Part shown: piece by piece, positions 17,280 to 26,179 of the stretch
Numbering within the stretch: position 1 is the first letter of the stretch
How the letters are laid out: each line of letters opens with the position of its first letter
Source of the DNA: Geomonas edaphica
GTDB taxonomy: Bacteria; Desulfobacterota; Desulfuromonadia; Geobacterales; Geobacteraceae
Length of the DNA: 64,000 nucleotides
NCBI RefSeq assembly: GCF_004917075.1
Contig: NZ_SSYB01000005.1
Location: forward strand, 543,501-607,500
Direction of reading: 5' to 3'
Translations under genes and position numbers: made by a program
The notes under the pieces: generated by a model
Database searches by the model: none
The model's input: only the letters and a program-made list of their open reading frames with translations
What the model was told of the DNA's origin: nothing

Positions 17280-17315
17280 AGCCCCTGCATCGTAAGCTGC
17301 AGGGGCTTTTCTTTT
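17280..17315 (+). terminator. Terminator behind the tRNA-Gly remnant
   Basis: A 10-bp stem (AGCCCCTGCA with TGCAGGGGCT), an 8-base loop and CTTTTCTTTT. It is the native terminator of the tRNA gene now split by the island. Confidence 0.85.
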
Positions 17316-17696
17316 ATCTGCCTCTAGCTTTCAATTCCCTTGATCCATTCTCATGCTCCGATTATTCATCCACGAGACACCCCGGGGCCACTCGGTACAA
17401 ACGGAAACATGAGACACAGTTGTACCTCTGGGGGAAGTATACGTATAGCCAAACTGTCAAGAAACAGGATTGCCATGCGGTGGTACGACAACACGGTATT
17501 GCTGCTCGATCGAAAAATCAAGAGCACCGTTCCGTGACGGCCTTTGCTTACAACTTCCGTGGCCTTGTCTAACCGATAAGCGGCTTCGTCGCAAACGTGG
17601 CGGCCTTGATGTTTACAGCTTGCCACAGCCCCCAGGTTTCTGCTAAAACATCCAACCTTGCCGTCAGTTGATATCGGCGCGAACGTTCACATTTCA
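17316..17696. other. Non-coding gap, nothing assignable
   Basis: About 380 bases between the tRNA terminator and the hairpin before the Hsp70-like gene. Short frames exist on both strands, but none has a ribosome site or a recognisable product. The promoter of the Hsp70-like gene may lie here; I see no clear consensus. Confidence 0.4.
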
Positions 17697-17731
17697 CAGG
17701 GCGGGTTCCTTGGAACCCGCCCTGGTTTTTT
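17697..17731 (+). terminator. Strong hairpin plus T run upstream of the Hsp70-like gene
   Basis: The arms CAGGGCGGGTTC and GAACCCGCCCTG form a perfect stem with a short loop, followed by GGTTTTTTC. It ends only 12 bases before the ATG at 17743. Because no + strand gene precedes it, it may act as an attenuator of the Hsp70-like gene or mark the end of a decayed transcript. Confidence 0.65.
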
Positions 17732-17742
17732 CGGGAGTCTGC

Positions 17743-19023
17743 ATGAAGGCAGTATTCGGTCTGGATTTCGGGACCACCAATTCCGCTCTTTCCGTCTACC
17801 GGGACGGCAAGGTCGAAGTAGTCAACATCGACGAGGCAAGCAGCAACCGCTCCCTCATGCGCTCGGTCCTTTACTTCAACGAGGACAACGAGATCTTCAC
17901 CGGCCAGGAGGCCATCGGCCAGTACGTCAGCGACGGAGCGGCGGGGCGTTTCATGCAGTCCATAAAGACCTTTCTCCCCAACAGGAGTTTCGAGGGGACC
18001 GAGGTGTTCGGCAAGAAGTACGGCATCGACGATCTGGTCGCCATTATCTTGCGGAACATCAAGGCGAAGGGGGAAGCGTACGTAGGCCATCCCGTGGACA
18101 GCGTCGTCCTCGGCCGCCCCGTCGTTTTCTCGGAAGATGCGGAAAAGGACGCTTTGGCGCAGCTCAGGCTCGAGAAGGCGGCGCGCAAAGCGGGGTTTCG
18201 CCATATCCATTTCCAGTTCGAGCCGGTAGCCGCCGCCCTCTCCTTCGAAGAGACACTCCCCACAGGGGCGGAAAAGCTGGTCTTCATCGGTGACTTCGGC
18301 GGCGGAACCTCCGACTTCACCGTGATCAAGGTGAAAGGGGGCGCCTTCGACCGGGCCGACCGGCGCTCCGACGTCCTCTCCATCGGCGGGGTCTATACGG
18401 CGGGCGACAAATTCGACTCGCAGATCATGTGGGAAAAGATCGCCAAGTATTTCGGTCGCGGCGTCCGATACAAGGGGATGGGGAAGGACGAACTCTTCGA
18501 TATCCCGCACAGCATCATCTACACGCTGTGCCAGTGGCACAGGATTCCGCTTCTGAGGGGGAGAAAGACCAGGGAGCAGATCCGGCTCATCAAAAACGCC
18601 GCGACGGACCGGCAAGCCATCGAGAATCTGGAGCACCTCATCAGTGACAACTATGGTTTTTTCCTGTTCCAGTGCATCGAGAAGGCGAAATGCGAGCTGT
18701 CGCAACAAGAGTTCGCGCAGGTCAGCTTCAAGGAGCGCGGCCTGACCATAGAAGAAGGGATAACCAGGGAAGAGTTCGAAGCGATTAACCGGGAGAACCT
18801 AAGCCGGATCTCCGGCACCATCGACGAAGTTATCAGCAGGTCGGGAGTCCGAAACGACCAGATAGACACCGTGTTCCTCACCGGGGGCACCTCGCGCATA
18901 CCGATGATCCGGCGTCTCTTCGAAGATCGTTTCGGCAGTGAGAAGCTCGAGAACCGCAACGCCTTCACCAGCGTCGTTCACGGCCTGGGTGCGAGTGTAC
19001 CGCTCTTTAGCGACGGCCGTTAA
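17743..19023 (+). CDS. Hsp70-family (YegD-like) protein
   Basis: The protein has 426 residues from the ATG at 17743. FGLDFGTTNSALSVY is the phosphate-1 motif of actin/Hsp70 ATPases, VFIGDFGGGTSDFTVI is phosphate-2, and TVFLTGGTSRIPMIRRLF is the adenosine motif. There is no substrate-binding domain of DnaK size, so this is a nucleotide-binding-domain-only relative such as E. coli YegD. It is probably cytoplasmic; its chaperone clients are unknown. It begins right after a terminator-like hairpin and ends 54 bases before a convergent gene. Confidence 0.9.
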   Translation: MKAVFGLDFGTTNSALSVYRDGKVEVVNIDEASSNRSLMRSVLYFNEDNEIFTGQEAIGQYVSDGAAGRFMQSIKTFLPNRSFEGTEVFGKKYGIDDLVAIILRNIKAKGEAYVGHPVDSVVLGRPVVFSEDAEKDALAQLRLEKAARKAGFRHIHFQFEPVAAALSFEETLPTGAEKLVFIGDFGGGTSDFTVIKVKGGAFDRADRRSDVLSIGGVYTAGDKFDSQIMWEKIAKYFGRGVRYKGMGKDELFDIPHSIIYTLCQWHRIPLLRGRKTREQIRLIKNAATDRQAIENLEHLISDNYGFFLFQCIEKAKCELSQQEFAQVSFKERGLTIEEGITREEFEAINRENLSRISGTIDEVISRSGVRNDQIDTVFLTGGTSRIPMIRRLFEDRFGSEKLENRNAFTSVVHGLGASVPLFSDGR

Positions 19024-19076
19024 GGAGACCATACCGGTCAGGAGCACGCGCACTGCTAGGACCTGTTTTGATCTCT

Positions 19077-19511
19077 CTATGGTGGAGCATCTTCCAGATA
19101 GCCCCGCGTGAAGAGCCAATTCCCATTCTTTTTCTCGAAGGTAAACAGCTCCACGGAAAATAGTTCCGGTGTTTTCAAATCACGCGTAGTTATACGGCGT
19201 TTATCATTGATTATTTGCCGCATATTTGTCGTAAGGACCTTTTCATCCTTCACCAACAAGACCTCCTGATTCAGTAGCTTTTTTAGGATTTTGCCGAAGT
19301 CTTTCCGACCATAGTACACAACCTGATCGCCATCATCAGGGCCGCGGACCCATAAAGGCAACTTTGTCATTACTGCCACTCTGGCGCTATCACCGCTTAA
19401 TGCTGCTTCCCTAAACGTGTTCCAAAATGACTGCACGTCACTATTTGCTTCGGCAATACCTGCTATGGCGAGCAAGAATAGTAGTCCGATGGCTGCGAGT
19501 CGTCGTAGCAT
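19077..19511 (-). CDS. Secreted protein of unknown function
   Basis: The protein has 144 residues from the ATG at 19511, with AGGAGG at good spacing; the ORF extends further but lacks a site. LRRLAAIGLLFLLAIAGIAEAN is a signal peptide with likely cleavage after AEA. The mature part (SFWNTFREAALSGDSARVAVMTKLPLWV... GNWLFTRGY) resembles small SnoaL/NTF2-like or DUF4440-like domains, but this is uncertain. It follows the frameshifted peptidoglycan hydrolase by 8 bases on the same strand, so the two form an operon; it could be a periplasmic partner or immunity protein for that enzyme. Confidence 0.7.
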   Translation of the reverse strand: MLRRLAAIGLLFLLAIAGIAEANSDVQSFWNTFREAALSGDSARVAVMTKLPLWVRGPDDGDQVVYYGRKDFGKILKKLLNQEVLLVKDEKVLTTNMRQIINDKRRITTRDLKTPELFSVELFTFEKKNGNWLFTRGYLEDAPP

Positions 19512-19519
19512 CTCTCCTC

Positions 19520-20195
19520 CTATTGCTGTCGTATGTTTGGCCAACGATAACTTTGCACAACCCAGCGCGATTTATAGTACCTTGATGGCCTCACTTGATC
19601 ACCTTGATTCCCACCTAATAACTTATAGTAGTCTTTGGTCTCAGCGATGTAGAAGGCGACATGATTTTCACCAGTAACCCGTCTGATCACCGCAATTGCA
19701 CCGGGGCGTGGGCCTGTTACTTGCCCCCAGTGCAGCCAACTCGTGGCTGCAGCTGAATTGGTCCCGGTAATCTCAACTTGTTTTAGGCACCAATTAACAA
19801 ATGCGGAACACCAAGGGACTTCATCGCTCGTTGCACGTAGCGAGGTGGTGGCATGGTACATCAAAATCCTCGTGTTAGCTGGGGCTCGAGGAATCTCCCT
19901 TTGTCCGATCTCTGCGGCAGCGATTTTCAGCCAAGGAGCATTATGGGCATTGGTAGAAGGTAGAGTTGTCTCCGATGTGTTGGTTACATCTTGTTTGAGC
20001 GCTTTCCAGGTTTCCGCCCCGACAGTCCCGTCTATGGAAATTCCGGTTGATTCTTGGAGTTTTCTTATTGCTGCTTCTGTGCGTGGCCCCAATATACCGT
20101 CAACTTTGAGCGAGAAAGTGGGGGGGATGTTTGTTGAGGAGATTCTGCAGCTGCATTACCTCTGGGCCGGTGCTTCCGAGCCGAAGTGGGATCAT
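19520..20195 (-). pseudogene. Peptidoglycan hydrolase (PG-binding + TIGR02594), frameshifted
   Basis: From the ATG at 20195 (CGGAG upstream) the frame reads MIPLRLGSTGPEVMQLQNLLNKHPP, the start of a PG_binding_1 domain. It then breaks at a run of seven G (20120-20126 on +). One base fewer would restore LKVDGILGPRTEAAIRKLQ and the rest of the protein. The C-terminal domain has the Cys and His of a CHAP-like amidase/endopeptidase (EVPWCSAFVNWC, GENHVAFYI), as in TIGR02594. Repaired, it would be 224 residues. It is either a pseudogene, a phase-variable tract or a sequencing error; the downstream part retains a possible TTG start at 20092. Confidence 0.75.
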
Positions 20196-20388
20196 TAGTA
20201 TTCTCCGTTTTTATGCGGGGCTTAATGTTTGGGCGTCAGAAGATGTCAATTCAACCATAAACGTCGACTTCGGCAACTGGATGTTGCGGCGAGGGATGAA
20301 GCGACTGCCTGGTGGGGGTGGCATCGAGGGTGCCGTGAACGAGGGGCCGCTTTATTCGTGAGGGGGCAATAGGAGGATAACTGTGCGT

Positions 20389-20421
20389 AAAGCCGGGCAG
20401 ATACACTGCCCGGCTTTTTTG
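20389..20421 (+). terminator. Hairpin with T run
   Basis: The stem AGCCGGGCAG/CTGCCCGGCT with a 5-base loop is followed by TTTTTT on the + strand. No + strand gene precedes it within 190 bases, so it may end a small unannotated transcript. On the - strand the same hairpin follows the lipoprotein gene at 20467 with a weaker T tract. Confidence 0.6.
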
Positions 20422-20466
20422 CCGTGTGGGGGAAACAGATTTTCTAGCCGTGTAAGTCTTAAGCGG

Positions 20467-21156
20467 TTATTTCAGGACCCTTTCCGCCTCGATCTGTTTG
20501 AAGATGTCGTGCAGACATTCAGAGTAGATCTCCTCGCGCTTCCCTTCCAGGGGATAGAAGGGGTAGGCGAAGATAAGGGCCGCCTGAACCCAGTTGCTGA
20601 GCGTTGCCTTGCGCTGGTAGGAAGCGACCTGGGCTCCCCCTTTTTTCATGACATTTGCCGTCATCGTGTAGTCCCACGAGTAACGCATCGGGATAAGGGT
20701 AAGGGAAAGGAGCGAGACCGTAGCGCTTAAGAAATCCTTCTTGAAGGAGGATTCCTCCAGCAGGGAAACCTCTACGGTGTAGTCGTGGCTTGCCCGGTAC
20801 TCTTCCAACTCTTTGCGCCGTTTCGGATTGTTCACGTCATTAGGAGATTCAAGGTAGGTGGTGTACTGCGAGACATTGCCAAGTTCCTGGAGACTATCCC
20901 TGAACAGGTTGTCGAAGTCCCTCACGTTGTGAACCTGAAGTTTCGGCACCGTATCCATGCCATGCTGCTGTCGCAGGTTCTTGAACTGGAAGAGCACGCT
21001 GACTTTGTCAGCCGCGGTGTTTTGGGTGACAGGACTGGTGAACTTGCCCTGTACCTCGCTTCTGGACGCTACGCATCCTGGCAGTAGCACCACAAGCATA
21101 ATGAATAACAGCATACGCTTCGCAGATAGAAAGCCCTTCTGACAGTAGTGCGGCAT
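20467..21156 (-). CDS. Lipoprotein of unknown function
   Basis: The protein has 229 residues from the ATG at 21156, preceded by GAGGAGGGA. A Lys/Arg N-region and LLFIMLVVLLPGC give a type II signal with lipobox LPGC; Cys28 is the likely lipidated residue. The mature domain (LFQFKNLRQQHGMDTVP, VSLLEESSFKKDF, IPMRYSWDYTMTANVMKKGG) looks like a beta-rich envelope lipoprotein. I cannot assign a family. It stands alone, flanked by non-coding DNA. Confidence 0.75.
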   Translation of the reverse strand: MPHYCQKGFLSAKRMLLFIMLVVLLPGCVASRSEVQGKFTSPVTQNTAADKVSVLFQFKNLRQQHGMDTVPKLQVHNVRDFDNLFRDSLQELGNVSQYTTYLESPNDVNNPKRRKELEEYRASHDYTVEVSLLEESSFKKDFLSATVSLLSLTLIPMRYSWDYTMTANVMKKGGAQVASYQRKATLSNWVQAALIFAYPFYPLEGKREEIYSECLHDIFKQIEAERVLK

Positions 21157-21204
21157 ATCGTCCCTCCTCTCGCGCAGATTGTAGTCCTATTGTAAGCTTC
21201 TTGA

Positions 21205-21324
21205 TTATACCGCAAGACCGCACATGCATCTTTGTGACAGAATATGGCACAGACGGCACCTCCGCCCTTCAGTCATTTTAATCATTCTTCCACATTCGCT
21301 GCACCTTTGCCGTGTAGTGATCAT
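21205..21324 (-). CDS. Possible 39-residue zinc-finger protein
   Basis: The frame from the ATG at 21324 contains CSECGRMIKMTEGRRCRLCHILSQRCMCG, three Cys pairs with the spacing of a small zinc ribbon. There is no clear ribosome site and the frame continues upstream into the next gene's leader. The Cys pattern is unlikely by chance but the call remains weak. Function is unknown. Confidence 0.3.
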   Translation of the reverse strand: MITTRQRCSECGRMIKMTEGRRCRLCHILSQRCMCGLAV

Positions 21325-21415
21325 CGGATAGACTGACTTTTCATGACGGTCGGCCTGCTGTACAAAAATCAAAAGAGCTGCGACTTGTTTCGGCAGTTCA
21401 TACAAAGGAGGTAAC

Positions 21416-22432
21416 ATGCGACACTTAATGCAAATGCTTTTGACGGTTCTGCTCCTCGCAGTTTCCGGCACCGCCTATGCGGAAGGAAAGGACACCGGTT
21501 ACGGGCAGGAACTGGAAGGTTTTCCTTATCCTCACCCGGTCGAGCGGTTCGCGTTCGCCTCGCAAGGGCAGGACGTCCAGATGGGGTACATGGACGTGAA
21601 ACCGAAAAAGCAGCCGAACGGACGGACCGTCGTGCTGATGCACGGGAAAAACTTCTGCGGTGCTACCTGGGAAGCCACGATCGAGGTGCTGGCCGGCGCG
21701 GGATATCGCGTCGTCGTCCCTGACCAGATCGGTTTCTGCACCTCAACCAAACCGGCATCTTACCAGTACAGCTTCCAGCAGCTTGCTTCCAACACCATGG
21801 CGTTGCTGAAGAAACTGGGCGTTTCCCGCGTCACCCTTATCGGGCATTCGACCGGTGGCATGCTGGCGACCCGCTTTGCCCTGATGTATCCGGATGCCGT
21901 CGAGAAGTTGGTCATGGTCAACCCTATCGGTCTGGAAGACTGGAAGGCTTTGGGTGTACCGAGCCGAACTGTCGACCAATGGTACGAGAGAGAATTGAAG
22001 CTTTCCGCCGAGGTGGTGAGACAGTACGAGAAGTCCGTCTACTACGGGGGGCGCTGGAAGCCCGAATATGATCGTTGGGTGGACATGCTGGCCGGGCTCA
22101 ACCGGGGGGCTGGGCACAAGCTGGTCGCCTGGAATTCGGCCCTCATTTACGACATGATCTACACCCAGCCGGTTGTCTACGAGTTCCCCCGTTTGAAAGT
22201 CCCCACCACCCTGATGCTCGGTGATGCCGACACCACTGCCATCGGTAGCGACATCGCGCCAATGGAGGTGAAGACGAAGATTGGCCGCTACAACCAACTG
22301 GGCAAGCAGGTCATCAAGACGATACCGAACGGCCGCCTGATAGAGTTCCCCGGTCTCGGGCATGCGCCGCAGATGGAAGAGCCAGCGGTCTTCCACAAGG
22401 CTCTGCTTACAGAATTGGCCGCTCACAGATAG
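21416..22432 (+). CDS. Secreted alpha/beta hydrolase
   Basis: The protein has 338 residues with an excellent ribosome site (AAAGGAGG before ATG). It has a signal peptide with cleavage near TAYAEG. The fold landmarks are LMHGKNFCGATWE (oxyanion loop), the nucleophile elbow VTLIGHSTGGMLATRF (Ser), Asp in TLMLGDADTT, and His in EFPGLGHAPQMEEP. The catalytic triad is complete. It belongs to the broad esterase/lipase/epoxide-hydrolase group and probably acts in the periplasm; the substrate is unknown. It stands alone. Confidence 0.9.
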   Translation: MRHLMQMLLTVLLLAVSGTAYAEGKDTGYGQELEGFPYPHPVERFAFASQGQDVQMGYMDVKPKKQPNGRTVVLMHGKNFCGATWEATIEVLAGAGYRVVVPDQIGFCTSTKPASYQYSFQQLASNTMALLKKLGVSRVTLIGHSTGGMLATRFALMYPDAVEKLVMVNPIGLEDWKALGVPSRTVDQWYERELKLSAEVVRQYEKSVYYGGRWKPEYDRWVDMLAGLNRGAGHKLVAWNSALIYDMIYTQPVVYEFPRLKVPTTLMLGDADTTAIGSDIAPMEVKTKIGRYNQLGKQVIKTIPNGRLIEFPGLGHAPQMEEPAVFHKALLTELAAHR

Positions 22433-22628
22433 CAAGGTTTTGTCGACAGGACATAGTCCGAGCCCCCGCTTCTGCCACTGTACAAGAAAACAAGGGCTTA
22501 GCCACTACCGGGTTAAGCCCTTGCCAGTTCGTCCGTCAGGTTCCCGTCACAAAGCGCCCTTTGTGCTGCCTTGCTGAGTGCCGAAACATCTCGGTCCCCC
22601 CTCCTTCTTTTCTCTTCGACTCCTGCGC
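22433..22628. other. Short non-coding gap with two inverted repeats
   Basis: CAAGGGCTTA pairs with TAAGCCCTTG at 22490-22523. It lacks a T run but may still end the hydrolase transcript. A second small repeat, CACAAAGCG/CCCTTTGTG, lies near 22547-22564. Confidence 0.4.
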
Positions 22629-23036
22629 TCACAAACTCGCGATAGGCGTTCCGCGCAAGGTCGTTGACCCAAACTGTGAGAGAACGAAGTTGGTAGTCAG
22701 CCAGGGAAGAGCCTCATCACCCAGGTAACAGTGGTGCCCACTCCAGGGATATAGTTCGGGGCTCTTTACAATGCCGGCCCTGACCGGATTGAGGTGAACG
22801 TAGCGGACCAACTCTAGCAAATAACTGTCTGCGTCGACCAGAAGGGCCTTGTATCGCCCTTGGAAGACGTGCCCGGTTCGGTTCTGAGAGAAATTGATCC
22901 ACTTTGTGTAACGAAGGGATAAGTTCTGCATGGTCAGGGAAAGGGGAACATCCTCAACCTGGACTATGAGATGTATATGGTTTTTCATGGGAGTAGGGTT
23001 CGGCATTTGGACAATGAATGCAAAATACTCATCCAT
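22629..23036 (-). pseudogene. REP-associated transposase, C-terminal part
   Basis: The frame reads NHIHLIVQVEDVPLS (HUH of the Y1 transposase family), GHVFQGRYKALLVDAD, ELVRYVHLNPVRAGIV and YPWSGHHCYLG. These are all standard blocks of REP-associated (RAYT) tyrosine transposases. The first about 50 residues of the family are missing at this end. They are found instead on the opposite strand at 23035-23208, back to back. The gene is therefore broken by rearrangement and cannot make a full enzyme. Confidence 0.85.
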
Positions 23037-23208
23037 GCCACGCGAACCTCACCTTCATTTCCCAGGCACTGGATATCATGTCATCCGTGGTAACGCAGTG
23101 GCCCAAGTCTTTTTCACCAAACAAGACAGGTTCAGGCTTTATCTCTTCCTGCAGGAGTGCGTGGAACGCTTCCACTGCCGCATCCACGGCTTCTTGTTTT
23201 CCGAATGA
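23035..23208 (+). pseudogene. REP-associated transposase, N-terminal part, inverted
   Basis: A 57-codon frame MPREPHLHFPGTGYHVI... QDRFRLYLFLQECVERFHCRIHGF, the well-known N-terminus of RAYT transposases, ending in LFSE-stop. Its start overlaps the start of the opposite-strand C-terminal fragment at the palindrome CATG (23034-23037). Re-inverting this segment in place would join CRIHGF to AFIVQMPN and give one continuous enzyme. Confidence 0.8.
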
Positions 23209-23381
23209 ATTGAAATAAACCTTACAAATTAATGAATTGTTTTCCTTGGCGCGGAGTTTGTGATATAAGCTGGAGCGGACTTCGGCTCAGTCACCGACTT
23301 TTAACTCACATGTTGTCGAGGGTTGTTGAGAGTCGGCGATGAGTAGCTGTAAGAAAAGAAGGATTAGCTAAAAGGAAGCTC

Positions 23382-23738
23382 ATGGCAGTAACTATCGATG
23401 ATTTAAAAGATAAAGTTAGAGAGTTTTGCGAAGCTCGAGATTGGGACCAATTCCATGGGCCAAAGGATTTGGCCATTGGGGTCAGCACCGAGGCAGCAGA
23501 ACTTTTAGAGCATTTCCGCTTTCAATCGGATGAACAGGCGTTGGCCTTGCTAAGCGACCCACACTCCAGGGAGGAGATCGAGGATGAACTTGCTGATGTA
23601 CTGTTCTTCGTGCTGCGGTTTTCGCAACGGTTCAATGTCGACCTCAATACGGCACTTATGCGGAAAATTGAGAAAAGCGAACGGAAATATCCGGTAGAGA
23701 AGGCAAAAGGGAAAAACACGAAGTATACGAAGCTGTAG
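23382..23738 (+). CDS. MazG-like nucleotide pyrophosphohydrolase
   Basis: The protein has 118 residues. STEAAELLEHFRF and EIEDELADVLFFVLRFSQRF carry the ExxE...ExxD metal-binding pattern of all-alpha NTP pyrophosphatases. The tail KIEKSERKYPVEKAKG matches the dCTP-pyrophosphatase/MazG-like small family. It hydrolyses nucleoside triphosphates to monophosphates, probably deoxy or modified ones. The gene lies 25 bases before the large nuclease-helicase gene, and this pairing is seen in defence-type clusters. Confidence 0.85.
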   Translation: MAVTIDDLKDKVREFCEARDWDQFHGPKDLAIGVSTEAAELLEHFRFQSDEQALALLSDPHSREEIEDELADVLFFVLRFSQRFNVDLNTALMRKIEKSERKYPVEKAKGKNTKYTKL

Positions 23739-23763
23739 ACTAACCCAACCTCAGGGGCCAGCA

Positions 23764-26166
23764 TTGATCGTCTATTCTGCCACCAAAGCAAGATTCCACG
23801 ATGATGTGATGACGAACGACATTGACGGCATCATCCTCAACTCCTTCCAATCTGCCACGGGAAGAACTACTGGCAAAGCAGAGATGCAGTCTTGGATGAA
23901 CTCGTTGCAGTACATGGACCGGGTGCTCAATGACTTGGAAATCCCCCATGATGCCGGCGTTGCCATCGAATACCACTTGCCGCAAACCTCAAAGCGCATC
24001 GACTTTATCCTGACCGGGAGGGATAAGGACCGGCGCGAAGCGGCCATTCTTGTCGAACTGAAGCAGTGGCAGAAGGCCGAACTTACCCAAAGTGACGCCG
24101 TCGTCATAACACACTTCAAAAAAGGCCCTACTGAAACCCTCCACCCATCTTACCAAGCCTGGTCTTATAAGCGCCTCCTCGAAGATTTCAATCAGACAGT
24201 TCAGGAAGAACACATTGGGCTGTACCCCTGTGCCTACTTGCACAACTATGAAGACGACGGGGTAATCACCCATCCATTCTACGCTGACCACATAAAACGG
24301 GCTCCGATGTTCCTTAAGCCCGATGCCCTTAAGCTGCAGCAGTTCATCAAAGCCCACGTCAGGTACGGCGACACGACCCGGATCATGTATCGGATCGAAC
24401 ACGGCAAGATCAAGCCTTCCAAGAACCTGGCCGACGAGTTAGCGTCGATGCTCAAAGGCAATCGCGAATTCGTACTGATCGACGACCAGAAGGTGGTCTT
24501 TGAGAAGGCGAAACGTCTGGCGGAGCAGGCTTCGGAACAATGCAAGAAGGTGCTAATTGTTGAAGGCGGGCCGGGCACCGGCAAGTCGGTCCTGGCGATC
24601 AATCTCCTAGTGGCGCTCACCGGCCAAGATCACCTCGTTCAGTACGTCACCCGCAACTCAGCACCACGTCTTGTGTACGAGGCCAAGCTCACCGGCCATT
24701 TCAGGAAGACCCATATTTCCAACATGTTCTCAGGTTCCGGCTCATACCATGCAGTCGCGCCAAACTCGTTTGGTGGCCTCATCGTGGACGAGGCGCACCG
24801 CCTGAATGAAAAATCCGGTTTGTTCAGCCATCTGGGGGAGAACCAGATCAAGGAGATTATCAACGCGAGCAAGTTGAGCGTCTTCTTCATCGACGAAGAC
24901 CAGAAGGTGACACTCAAGGACATCGGCGACAAAGAGTCGATTCGCATCTGGGCGGAGAAACTTGGTGCCGAGGTAGTCGAGGCCAATCTGGAGTCCCAGT
25001 TCCGCTGCAATGGCTCCAACGGATACCTGGCTTGGCTCGACAACACCATGCAGATCCGAGAGACGGCGAACGATTCTTTGGATCCCAGCGAGTATGACTT
25101 CCGCATTCTCGACACCCCGGCAGAGCTGCATGACCTTATCCGTAAAAGGAACAAGCAGAGTAACAAAGCGCGGATGGTGGCTGGCTACTGCTGGGACTGG
25201 ATCAGCAAGAAGAATCCGCTGCTGAAGGACATCGTAATAGGCGAATATCGGGCGACCTGGAATTTGGAGGCGGACGGACAGGCCTGGATCATCAAGCCAG
25301 ACTCCGTCAGTGAGGTGGGTTGCATCCACACCTGTCAGGGCTTAGAGGTCGACTACATCGGCGTCATCGTCGGGCCAGATCTCGTCGTCCGCAACGGCAG
25401 CGTGCTGACTCAGCCGGCGGAGCGGTCGAAAATGGACAAGTCGATTCAGGGGTGGAAAAAACAGCTGAAAGTCGATCCAGAGAGGGGCTCGACGCGGCTT
25501 GATGCCATTATCAAAAACACCTACCGGACCCTCATGACCCGCGGTCAAAAGGGGTGCTATGTTTACTTTACTGACGACGAAACCCGCCGTTACTTCGCCG
25601 ACCGACTGCAGTCCAGAGTGGCCCTAGATGTGGTCCCAGACATGGCGACGATCCCTGTAGAGGAAAACGCAGAAATCCTGCCATTCCGCCGTTTGGGGCG
25701 ACAGGAAGCACGGCCGTACGAGAACTGTGTGCCGCTTTACGACCTCAAGATTGCTGCTGGCGGCTTCAGCGACGAGCAACAGATGGACGGTTGCGAGTGG
25801 GTGGAATTACCGGAAGCCTTCCGGCCGCAGAAGGGGCTGTTCGTAGCCCAGGTAGTGGGTGAGTCAATGAATCTCCGTATTAGGAATGGAGCCTGGTGTC
25901 TGTTCCGCATCGCTTCGGGCGGCTCGCGAAATGGCAAGGTGGTTCTTGCATCGCACCGGGAGATTGCCGACACTGAAACCGGCGGTCACTACACCATCAA
26001 GATCTACGAGAGCACAAAAGAGACTCTGGCTGATGGAACGTGGCGGCACTCCTCAATCATTCTGAAGCCGGACAGCTACCTGCCTGGGTATGAGCCGATT
26101 GTCCTGAATGAGGAGCAGGCTGATGATTTGCAGGTGGTCGGGGAGTTGGTTGTGGTGTTGGGGTAA
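23764..26166 (+). CDS. Nuclease-helicase (DUF2075) fused to S24 peptidase-like domain
   Basis: The protein has 800 residues with a TTG start. Residues 65-110 (KRIDFILTGRD then AAILVELKQW) look like a PD-(D/E)XK-type nuclease core. Residues 250-560 are a DUF2075 superfamily-1 helicase: Walker A IVEGGPGTGKSVLAI, Walker B GLIVDEAHR, and later GCIHTCQGLEVDYIGVI. The last about 150 residues resemble a LexA/UmuD-type S24 domain, with the nucleophile in VVGESMNLRIRNGAW and a Lys in NGKVVLASHRE. The fusion suggests a self-processing or damage-sensing enzyme. It lies between a MazG-like gene and a convergent HNH gene. Confidence 0.8.
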   Translation: MIVYSATKARFHDDVMTNDIDGIILNSFQSATGRTTGKAEMQSWMNSLQYMDRVLNDLEIPHDAGVAIEYHLPQTSKRIDFILTGRDKDRREAAILVELKQWQKAELTQSDAVVITHFKKGPTETLHPSYQAWSYKRLLEDFNQTVQEEHIGLYPCAYLHNYEDDGVITHPFYADHIKRAPMFLKPDALKLQQFIKAHVRYGDTTRIMYRIEHGKIKPSKNLADELASMLKGNREFVLIDDQKVVFEKAKRLAEQASEQCKKVLIVEGGPGTGKSVLAINLLVALTGQDHLVQYVTRNSAPRLVYEAKLTGHFRKTHISNMFSGSGSYHAVAPNSFGGLIVDEAHRLNEKSGLFSHLGENQIKEIINASKLSVFFIDEDQKVTLKDIGDKESIRIWAEKLGAEVVEANLESQFRCNGSNGYLAWLDNTMQIRETANDSLDPSEYDFRILDTPAELHDLIRKRNKQSNKARMVAGYCWDWISKKNPLLKDIVIGEYRATWNLEADGQAWIIKPDSVSEVGCIHTCQGLEVDYIGVIVGPDLVVRNGSVLTQPAERSKMDKSIQGWKKQLKVDPERGSTRLDAIIKNTYRTLMTRGQKGCYVYFTDDETRRYFADRLQSRVALDVVPDMATIPVEENAEILPFRRLGRQEARPYENCVPLYDLKIAAGGFSDEQQMDGCEWVELPEAFRPQKGLFVAQVVGESMNLRIRNGAWCLFRIASGGSRNGKVVLASHREIADTETGGHYTIKIYESTKETLADGTWRHSSIILKPDSYLPGYEPIVLNEEQADDLQVVGELVVVLG

Positions 26167-26179
26167 TTGCCTCTTGTCA

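Noticed and set aside
17569..18708. A 379-codon - strand frame opposite the Hsp70-like gene.
   Set aside because: It mirrors the codon periodicity of the Hsp70-like gene and has no family signature.
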